DNA of 5,706 bases from Acidimicrobiaceae bacterium (GTDB lineage Bacteria; Actinomycetota; Acidimicrobiia; Acidimicrobiales; Ilumatobacteraceae), in NCBI GenBank assembly GCA_947486675.1, contig CANKUF010000058.1, positions 1 through 5,706 of the forward strand. The letters are read 5' to 3'. The translations under genes were made by a program, and so were the position numbers. Under the pieces are notes generated by a model, which had not been told where the DNA came from, searched no databases, and saw only the letters and a program-made list of their open reading frames with translations. Below, one piece after another: positions 1 to 4,701 of this stretch (position 1 is the stretch's first letter; every line of letters begins with the position of its first letter).

Positions 1-2
1 TG

Positions 3-578
3 TCGATCATTACCGAAGAAGTCAACGTGCGAGAAGTGAAACTGACTGCAGATGTTGCAGGGGTTGCGCGCCACGAGTTACAAGTGGTACCAGCAGCACT
101 TGGGCCGCGTCTTGGTGGCGATACGCAAAAAGTGATCGTTGCCGTGAAGAAGGGCGATTGGAAGCAACAGGGTGATGTTGTGGTTGCTGGCGGTTATGAA
201 CTTCAACCTCATGAGTACCAACTGAAGTTGCTCGCCGCGGTTGGCGATGCCGAATCAACTGCAAGTTCGGCGTTACCGGATGGCCTGGGAGTTGTGCTGC
301 TCGATCTAGCGCTGACCCCAGAGCTGTTGGCGGAGGGGACTGCGCGCGACATCGTGCGGATTGTCCAACAGACACGCCGTGAGGCAGATCTTGCAGTTTC
401 GGACCGAATTCATTTGATCCTCGGATTGCCGGACGAGGTTGCCCAACAGGTGGCTCCGTTTACCGACTACATCTGCGCAGAAACCCTTGCCGAGCGCCTG
501 TCCTTCAATGCAGACGCATCGCGTACCACGGACTTGGATGGGACTCCCATTTATGTTGCCGTGGAACGACTACGGTGA
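3..578 (+). CDS. ileS: Isoleucyl-tRNA synthetase, C-terminal part (5' truncated)
   Basis: The open frame enters from the left edge and gives the last 191 residues. The product charges tRNA-Ile with isoleucine in the cytoplasm. The visible part is the anticodon-binding and C-terminal region of the large synthetase. Recognisable segments are VNVREVKLTADV, then LGPRLGGDTQKV, then LTPELLAEGTARDIVRIVQQ followed by TRREADLAVSDRIHL. This series (an LGP-LG motif, an ELLAEG-AR-IVR helix, then an SDRI strand) is typical of the C-terminal domain of the actinobacterial/eukaryote-like IleS type, often called IleS2. That form differs from the E. coli type, which ends in a zinc-binding domain; no Cys cluster is seen here. 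The catalytic HIGH and KMSKS motifs lie outside the window. A GTG at 27 is internal to the frame, not a start. The TGA stop at 576-578 lies 23 bp before the next gene's ATG, suggesting cotranscription. The subtype call is inference from motif style. Confidence 0.93.
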   Translation, partial: SIITEEVNVREVKLTADVAGVARHELQVVPAALGPRLGGDTQKVIVAVKKGDWKQQGDVVVAGGYELQPHEYQLKLLAAVGDAESTASSALPDGLGVVLLDLALTPELLAEGTARDIVRIVQQTRREADLAVSDRIHLILGLPDEVAQQVAPFTDYICAETLAERLSFNADASRTTDLDGTPIYVAVERLR

Positions 579-590
579 AGCGCCAAGTCA

Positions 591-596
591 GGGAGG
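591..596 (+). promoter_or_regulatory. Shine-Dalgarno of the DksA-like gene
   Basis: GGGAGG lies five bases before the ATG at 602. It decides the start: a GTG at 575-577, in the same frame and overlapping the ileS stop (GTGA), would add nine residues but has no comparable site in front of it. Confidence 0.75.
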
Positions 597-601
597 TAGT
601 T

Positions 602-1714
602 ATGCCATCAAAGCCAACCAAGAAGAAGCCAGTTTCTAAAAAGCCGGTAGCGAAGAAGAAGTCTGCTGCCAAAAAGCCAGCGGCAAAAAAGAAGCCGGTA
701 GCGAAGAAGAAGCCTGCTGCCAAGAAACCGGCCAATAATAAGGCTGTGGCAGCCAAGAAGAAGGCTGAACTTGCCAGGAAGCTTGCGCTAAAGAAAAAGA
801 TCGAGGCAAAGAAGGCTGCTGACCGCAAAAAAGTTGAACTAGCGAAAAAGGCTGCGCTGAAGAAGAAGATCGAAGCGAAGAAACTCGCTGACCGCAAAAA
901 GGTTGAGTTAGCAAAAAAGCTTGCGCTGAAAAAGAAGATTGAAGCGCAGAAAAAGATTGAGGCCAAGAAGAAAGCAGATGCCAAGAAGGCTGCTGAGGCT
1001 TTGCGTAAAAAACAATTGCGCGAGCGCGAAATTGCCAAGAAGGCACTCGCTACAGCAAAGAAGAAAGAGCTTGCCGAAAAGGCAAAAGCAAAGGCCATTG
1101 CCGACAAGGAAAAGGCAAAAGAGAAATTACGGCTTGCAGCTGAAAAGCAGGCGCAACGCGAAGCGGCAGAAAAAGAAAAGATCGCCGAACGCGAAGCCAA
1201 GGAAGCAGCACGCCTGGCAGCACTTGCTGAAAAAGAAGCGGCGCGTGAAGCAGCCTTGCGTGCAAAGCGCAAACCAGAACCGCCACCTCGACCGGTCATT
1301 ATCAAGACCGAATTCCAAGATGGTGTTCAGGCCACAAAAGAATTTGATCTCAAGTTTTTGATCGGTCAACGCGATGCATTGTTGGAAAAGCGCTCACTTC
1401 TGACAAAGCAGGCTGTGCGCTTAGAAGACGAAGCCAACGCCATGATTGAAGATGTTGAAATGGGAGACGTGCAGTTTGACGAAGAGGGCGGCGAAGGCGA
1501 CACCATGGTGGTGGAACGTGAACGCGACCTCATGTTGTCGGCACAGGCTCGCCAAGAAGTGGAAGAGATTGACGCTGCGCTTGTGCGCATCGGCAGCGGC
1601 GAATATGGCTATTCCGTACATAGCGGTTTGCCTATTCCGCGCGAGCGCTTGAAAGCGATTCCATGGACAACTGAATCGGTATTGGAGCGGGTCGGCGGCA
1701 TCGGTCGTCGATGA
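602..1714 (+). CDS. DksA/TraR-like protein with long Lys/Ala-rich tail and no zinc-finger cysteines
   Basis: This is a 370-residue protein. Residues 1-220 are a basic, charged region with 71 Lys by my count. The first 50 residues are histone H1-like Lys/Ala/Pro repeats; the rest should form a long helix or coiled coil and turns more Glu-rich after about residue 140. A PEPPPRP hinge (225-231) leads to the DksA/TraR-like domain (about 246-362): a helix with RDALLEKRSLL, an acidic stretch at 282-300, a second helix (ERERDLMLSAQARQEVEEID), then SGEYGYSVHSGLPIPRERLK and IPWTTESV. The GEYG, G-PIP--RL and PW motifs are family hallmarks. DksA-type proteins bind in the RNA polymerase secondary channel. 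Here the four zinc-ligand positions are Ser338, Ser341, Ser359 and Glu362, and the whole protein lacks Cys. The family is fairly certain. Function is not: it could act on polymerase, on DNA through the tail, or both. The stop overlaps the lspA start as ATGA. Confidence 0.87.
   Translation: MPSKPTKKKPVSKKPVAKKKSAAKKPAAKKKPVAKKKPAAKKPANNKAVAAKKKAELARKLALKKKIEAKKAADRKKVELAKKAALKKKIEAKKLADRKKVELAKKLALKKKIEAQKKIEAKKKADAKKAAEALRKKQLREREIAKKALATAKKKELAEKAKAKAIADKEKAKEKLRLAAEKQAQREAAEKEKIAEREAKEAARLAALAEKEAAREAALRAKRKPEPPPRPVIIKTEFQDGVQATKEFDLKFLIGQRDALLEKRSLLTKQAVRLEDEANAMIEDVEMGDVQFDEEGGEGDTMVVERERDLMLSAQARQEVEEIDAALVRIGSGEYGYSVHSGLPIPRERLKAIPWTTESVLERVGGIGRR
644..745 (+). repeat. Two tandem 17-residue Lys/Ala/Pro repeats in the basic tail
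   Basis: Units at 644-694 and 695-745 encode PVAKKKSAAKKPAAKKK and PVAKKKPAAKKPANNK plus one residue. The DNA is nearly identical at the start of both units (ccggtagcgaagaagaag) and then diverges mostly at third positions. This points to an old in-frame tandem duplication. The pattern resembles the Lys/Ala/Pro tails of histone H1-like and some actinobacterial HU proteins. Confidence 0.75.
782..988 (+). repeat. 23-residue (69-nt) tandem repeats in the basic helix, two full copies and a degenerate third
   Basis: Units at 782-850 and 851-919 share the core ALKKKIEAKK, followed by ADRKKVELAKK, and differ at only two residues. The third unit (920-988) keeps LALKKKIEA, then degrades into QKKIEAKKKADAKK. 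The preceding KKKAELARK (about 755-781) looks like the tail of an earlier copy. The alternating Lys/Glu/hydrophobic pattern fits a single long charged helix or coiled coil. Confidence 0.75.
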
Positions 1715-2208
1715 CCTCAGCATTAGCTCGTGTGCGCACGAGTCGGATTGGGTTGGGTGCGGCTTTAGTGGTGCTCATTCTTGACATCCTCACCAAAGGT
1801 TGGGCAATGTCTGCCTTGTCTGATGGACGCGACATCCACATTTTCTGGACCCTGCACTTTGCACTCACACATAACGAAGGTATGGCCTTTTCAACCGGCA
1901 CCAACGTCGGACCATTTATCGGCATGCTCGCGATCGTGGTGATTGCCATTTTGATCTTTACCTTGCGCAAACAAAGCAGTGTTATTTCGCTAGTTGCGAC
2001 GGGATGCATTATTGGTGGTGCAATTGGCAATGTTCTTGACCGCGTGTTTCGTGGCAGCGGATTCATGGATGGGGCAGTTGTCGATTTCATCGACTTTCGT
2101 TGGTGGCCAGTATTTAATGTTGCCGATATCGGCATCGTGTGCGGCGCAATTGCGGTTGCGTACAGCATGATTGTTTCGCAACCCGAAGAAATAGAAGGAA
2201 CCCAATAG
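1711..2208 (+). CDS. lspA: Prolipoprotein signal peptidase (signal peptidase II)
   Basis: This is a 165-residue, four-helix inner-membrane aspartyl protease that cleaves the signal peptide from diacylglyceryl-modified prolipoproteins, the second step of lipoprotein maturation. All family blocks are visible: helix 1 with the D25-x3-K29 motif (DILTK), the THNEGMAFS block at 53-61, a hydrophobic helix at 67-85, GGAIGNVLDRV with catalytic Asp110, VVDFIDF at 123-129, and FNVADIGI with catalytic Asp139, followed by the last membrane helix. Length is normal for the family. The ATG at 1711 overlaps the upstream TGA as ATGA, and no convincing ribosome-binding site precedes it, so translation is probably coupled to the DksA-like gene. 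Its stop TAG shares its last base with the next gene's GTG. The lspA-rluD pair is a common bacterial arrangement. The N-terminus before helix 1 is short and basic, as expected for an inside-oriented end. Confidence 0.96.
   Translation: MTSALARVRTSRIGLGAALVVLILDILTKGWAMSALSDGRDIHIFWTLHFALTHNEGMAFSTGTNVGPFIGMLAIVVIAILIFTLRKQSSVISLVATGCIIGGAIGNVLDRVFRGSGFMDGAVVDFIDFRWWPVFNVADIGIVCGAIAVAYSMIVSQPEEIEGTQ
2195..2200 (+). promoter_or_regulatory. Shine-Dalgarno of the RluD-type gene
   Basis: AAGGAA, inside the end of lspA, lies seven bases before the GTG at 2208. It favours this GTG as the start over an in-frame ATG upstream at about 2167, inside lspA, which would add a non-conserved extension. Confidence 0.6.
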
Positions 2209-3122
2209 TGCTGATTGAAACCATTCCTGCGGCGTTGCATGAACAGCGACTTGATCGTGTTGTTGCCCTCATCGCCGATATCAGCCGCGCCACTACTTCG
2301 ACGCTCATCGAGTTGGGCGGAGTCACGCTTGATGGAGTAACTGGAGTTGCCGGCAAGGTGAAAGTACGAGAAGGTCAAGAGGTAACGATCAACACATCGA
2401 TGATTCCCGAAAAGGAACTACCGCAGGCCGACGCTTCAGTTGTTCTCGATGTGGTCTATGCCGACGAAGACGTCATTGTGGTGAACAAGGCACCAGGAAT
2501 AGTGGTGCACCCAGGATCTGGCAATCCGAGTGGAACCCTAGTGAACGGTATTTTGGCGCTGTATCCCGAAGTTGCAACAGTCGGAGACCAGCTTCGCCCT
2601 GGAGTCGTGCATCGTTTAGATGCGGGTACCAGTGGACTGATGGTGGTTGCCAGGTCGCAAGTTGCTTATGACTTCCTGGTCGATGCGCTTACCCGTCGCG
2701 ATGTAACACGCGTGTACATTGCGCTGGTGTGGGGACATCCTGAAGTTGCAACAGGGCTTATCGATGCGCCAATTGGTCGCGATCAACGCGATCCTACAAA
2801 AATGGCAGTGGTCATTGATGGAAAGTTTGCCCGCACTCACTACGACGTGAAGAAACGGTTTGAACTTCCACAACCCTGCGCGCTTGTGGAGTGCCAATTA
2901 GAGACGGGACGCACTCATCAAATTCGTGTGCACCTCGATTCGATAGATAATCCGGTAGTCGGAGACTCAACTTATGGAGGAGCAAGAAGTTCGTTGTCTT
3001 CTCCGCGACCAATGTTGCACGCAGCAAAACTGAGTTTTGCTCACCCAACAAGTGGTGAAGTAGTGACGTTTGAAGCTCCAGTTCCCCAAGACATGCAAGC
3101 AGTCATTAACCGCTGCGAATAA
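2208..3122 (+). CDS. rluD: RluA/RluD-family 23S rRNA pseudouridine synthase
   Basis: The protein has 304 residues, starting at a GTG that overlaps the lspA stop by one base. It converts specific uridines of structured RNA, most likely 23S rRNA, to pseudouridine. Residues about 12-61 form an S4-type RNA-binding domain (RLDRVVALI, then LIELGGVTLDG). The catalytic domain follows: VVYADEDVIVVNKAPG at 82-97, VVHPGSG, the catalytic motif HRLDAGTSGLMVVAR with catalytic Asp138, RVYIALVWG at 168-176, and GRTHQIRVHL at 234-243. All hallmark blocks of the RluA superfamily are intact and the length is normal. The S4 domain plus the place next to lspA favours an RluD/YlyB-type enzyme. The exact target (E. 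coli RluD modifies helix 69 at 1911, 1915 and 1917) cannot be read from sequence, so the symbol is tentative. It is the last gene of the rightward unit and ends 3 bp from the stop of the oppositely oriented regulator. Confidence 0.93.
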   Translation: MLIETIPAALHEQRLDRVVALIADISRATTSTLIELGGVTLDGVTGVAGKVKVREGQEVTINTSMIPEKELPQADASVVLDVVYADEDVIVVNKAPGIVVHPGSGNPSGTLVNGILALYPEVATVGDQLRPGVVHRLDAGTSGLMVVARSQVAYDFLVDALTRRDVTRVYIALVWGHPEVATGLIDAPIGRDQRDPTKMAVVIDGKFARTHYDVKKRFELPQPCALVECQLETGRTHQIRVHLDSIDNPVVGDSTYGGARSSLSSPRPMLHAAKLSFAHPTSGEVVTFEAPVPQDMQAVINRCE

Positions 3123-3125
3123 TTG

Positions 3126-3572
3126 CTAGTGGTGAAGTTCTGGCCACTGAGCAGTGCCGCGTGCGGCTTGCGCAATTTTTGCCAGTGTGTAATCGGCTAA
3201 GTGATGGCGCATATGTTCGCCAGCCACATTCCAAATAGCGAGCAACACGCAATGACCTTCGTGGTCGCATGCACCGTCTTGATGTGGTTGACCGAAGTCG
3301 CCGAGTGTGATTGGTCCGTCGGCTGCAGCAACAATTTCTGAGAGCAATATTTCTTCGGCAGGGCGAGCCAACACGTAACCGCCACCAACACCACGTTTAG
3401 ATTTTACGAGCCCGGCACCTTTGAGAACGAGCAGAATTTGCTCGAGGTATGGCTGGGGAAGCGCGGTACGCGTGGCGATATCGCGAACTGAAGTAGGTCC
3501 TTGATCTTCTGCGTGAAGGGCAAGTGACAGCAGCGCTCGACACGCATAGTCACCACGAGTAGATACACGCAC
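3126..3572 (-). CDS. Rrf2-family transcriptional regulator
   Basis: This 148-residue protein starts at a GTG (3572-3570) giving MRVSTRGDYACRALLSLAL, the classic Rrf2 start. An in-frame upstream start at 3620 would add 16 unconserved residues and overlap the neighbouring gene. The N-terminal winged helix-turn-helix (about 1-70) has VRDIATRTALPQPYLEQIL as recognition region and GLVKSKRGVGGGYVLARP as wing, both strongly typical. An effector/dimer region follows: ILLSEIVAAADGPI, then DGACDHEGHCVLLAIWN, then a C-terminal helix. Rrf2 proteins (IscR, NsrR, CymR, RsrR) sense Fe-S status, NO, redox or cysteine metabolites. IscR and NsrR bind a cluster through three Cys. Here only Cys102 and Cys108 (C-x5-C) lie in that loop, flanked by His97, His104 and His107, while Cys11 is in the DNA-binding domain. 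Cluster binding is therefore possible but unproven. The target is unknown; autoregulation and control of the divergent phosphatase gene are the simplest guesses. It is the only leftward gene in the window. Confidence 0.92.
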   Translation of the reverse strand: MRVSTRGDYACRALLSLALHAEDQGPTSVRDIATRTALPQPYLEQILLVLKGAGLVKSKRGVGGGYVLARPAEEILLSEIVAAADGPITLGDFGQPHQDGACDHEGHCVLLAIWNVAGEHMRHHLADYTLAKIAQAARGTAQWPELHH

Positions 3573-3584
3573 TCTTGTAGTGTA
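3564..3584. promoter_or_regulatory. Candidate operator dyad for the Rrf2 regulator
   Basis: TACAC at 3564-3568 and GTGTA at 3580-3584 are perfect inverted arms of 5 bp separated by 11 bp. A smaller nested dyad, CACT-N5-AGTG, lies at 3570-3582. The element covers the regulator's start codon and the shared -10 region, where a bound dimer would block both promoters. The arms are short and could arise by chance, so the call is weak. Confidence 0.3.
3572..3584 (-). promoter_or_regulatory. Candidate leaderless promoter of the Rrf2 gene (-10 region)
   Basis: On the minus strand TACACT (3584 down to 3579) matches four of six bases of TATAAT and ends six bases before the GTG at 3572. That G would be the +1 base. 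No ribosome-binding site lies between. Five of its six base pairs are shared with the oppositely directed -10-like hexamer of the phosphatase gene. Confidence 0.4.
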
Positions 3585-3591
3585 GATCGGG
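3578..3591 (+). promoter_or_regulatory. Candidate leaderless promoter of the phosphatase gene (-10 region)
   Basis: TAGTGT at 3578-3583 matches the T-A-N3-T pattern of a -10 element and ends seven bases before the GTG at 3591. This places transcription start at or one base before the start codon. No Shine-Dalgarno sequence precedes that GTG, consistent with a leaderless mRNA. No clear -35 box is seen. Confidence 0.4.
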
Positions 3592-4694
3592 TGCCAACGC
3601 CCCGAGTCCCCGACTATCAAGGTGGCTCAATTGCGGGCTTGATTCCCGCCATTCTCGGACCTCGCGGTACTCAGGAAATTCCTCAGTGGATGCCATCGTG
3701 TGTGCAAGGGGCAAACCAAGTGGTGCTCTTGGTGCTTGATGGACTTGGCTGGCACCAGTTGCGCGAGCATCAGCAACATGCGCCGATGTTGTCCAGCATG
3801 CAAGGAGGTTCCATCACCAGCGTGGCGCCAACAACAACGGTTACTGCTTTGACATCTATTGCTACCGGACTTACTCCTGGCGAACATGGAATGATGGGGT
3901 ATCGCATCGACCTTGGTGGTCATGTGGTGCAGATGTTGAGGTGGGGAGATGACAAAGGCGACCTGCGCGGAACGTATCCGCCCGATTTGGTGCAACCGTG
4001 CCCGCCGTTCATGGGTGCTGCTGTGCCGGTGCTGAGCAAGGCAGAACTTGAAGGATCGGCATTTACCGAGGCGCACTTGCGTGGTTCGCGGCCAATGGGT
4101 TGGCGGGCGGCATCGAGTATTGCAGTGCAAGTTGGTCAGTTGTTGCGCAGTGGCCAGAAGTTTGTGTACGCCTATTACGACGGTGTCGACAAGATTGCTC
4201 ACGAACGCGGATTCGGTGAGTATTACAACTCCGAGTTACGTAATGCTGATCGCTTGGTAGCCGACGTTGCCGCAGAGTTGGTGCCAGGCTCGGTGTTGTT
4301 GGTGACAGCAGATCATGGTCAAGTGCACGTTGGACAAAATACGCAGACGCCTCATGCCGATGTGCTGTCACGCATTACGCACCAATCGGGAGAAGGACGA
4401 TTCCGTTGGTTGCACGCAAAGTCTGGTGCCGAGCAGGATTTGTTAGATGCAGCGAAACAACATCACGCACAGGATGCATGGGTGGTGTCGCGTGACGAAG
4501 CCTGTGACCAGCAATGGTTTGGCAAACGCGTAACCGACGTGGCGCGTAAACGACTTGGCGATGTTGCGTTGTTGCCGTTCACGGCTACAAGTTTTGATGA
4601 GCCATTAGATTCCGGTTCGTATTCATTGGTCTGTCGACATGGGTCACTCACCGACGCCGAAATCGATGTGCCCCTACTGGCAGTTGCGCGCTGA
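3591..4694 (+). CDS. Alkaline-phosphatase-superfamily (nucleotide pyrophosphatase/phosphodiesterase-like) protein
   Basis: This is a 367-residue protein from a GTG start with no Shine-Dalgarno sequence. The conserved N-terminal stretch VPDYQGGSIAGLIPAIL begins a few residues in, supporting this start. The metal sites of the superfamily are all present: Asp50 in VVLLVLDGLGW; a Thr nucleophile, probably Thr83, in VAPTTTVTALTSIATG; Asp200 and His204 in YYDGVDKIAHERG; Asp241 and His242 in LLVTADHGQVH; and His350 in LVCRHGS. This matches two-metal phosphodiesterases of the NPP/type I phosphodiesterase family. No signal peptide or membrane helix is visible, so the enzyme should be cytoplasmic. The substrate is unknown; nucleotide phosphodiesters or phosphonate esters are family possibilities. 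From memory, a gene of this type is often linked to dnaE in actinobacteria. It ends seven bases before dnaE, so the two are probably cotranscribed. Confidence 0.88.
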   Translation: MPTPRVPDYQGGSIAGLIPAILGPRGTQEIPQWMPSCVQGANQVVLLVLDGLGWHQLREHQQHAPMLSSMQGGSITSVAPTTTVTALTSIATGLTPGEHGMMGYRIDLGGHVVQMLRWGDDKGDLRGTYPPDLVQPCPPFMGAAVPVLSKAELEGSAFTEAHLRGSRPMGWRAASSIAVQVGQLLRSGQKFVYAYYDGVDKIAHERGFGEYYNSELRNADRLVADVAAELVPGSVLLVTADHGQVHVGQNTQTPHADVLSRITHQSGEGRFRWLHAKSGAEQDLLDAAKQHHAQDAWVVSRDEACDQQWFGKRVTDVARKRLGDVALLPFTATSFDEPLDSGSYSLVCRHGSLTDAEIDVPLLAVAR

Positions 4695-4697
4695 GGG
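4693..4697 (+). promoter_or_regulatory. Shine-Dalgarno of dnaE, overlapping the upstream stop codon
   Basis: GAGGG lies four bases before the ATG at 4702 and overlaps the TGA stop of the phosphatase gene (4692-4694). This supports coupled translation and the choice of ATG 4702. The spacing is a little short. Confidence 0.5.
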
Positions 4698-4701
4698 TGT
4701 A

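Noticed and set aside
644..988. The repeats as a possible CRISPR array or mobile-element repeat.
   Set aside because: The units are in-frame, contiguous without spacers, and encode a regular Lys-rich protein pattern.
505..1305. A long minus-strand open frame (266 codons) rich in Phe, Ala and Ser that looks like a membrane protein.
   Set aside because: It is the antisense shadow of the Lys-rich tail: AAG/AAA codons read as CTT/TTT on the other strand. It has no family motif, and it covers the ileS end and the DksA-like gene.
2139..2207. An upstream extension of the rluD frame into lspA.
   Set aside because: The extra residues are Cys/Arg-rich and unlike the family. The GTG at 2208 has an AAGGAA site and gives the normal N-terminus.
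1632..2378. A 248-codon minus-strand open frame opposite lspA and the start of rluD.
   Set aside because: The plus-strand genes carry full family motifs over the same bases, and the minus-strand product has no recognisable motif.
3573..3620. A longer regulator starting at 3620 with 16 extra residues.
   Set aside because: Rrf2 proteins start at the M-R-V/L-S-T-x-G-x-Y segment, reached exactly by the GTG at 3572. The longer form would overlap the divergent gene and lacks a ribosome-binding site.
3585..3620. TTGGCA and TTGATA (minus strand) as -35 boxes for the regulator.
   Set aside because: Their spacing to TACACT is about 7 and 30 bases, far from the usual 16-18.
3627..4202. A 191-codon minus-strand open frame opposite the phosphatase gene, upstream of the regulator.
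   Set aside because: It has low-complexity His/Arg/Ser composition, no motif, and lies fully inside a gene with intact catalytic residues.
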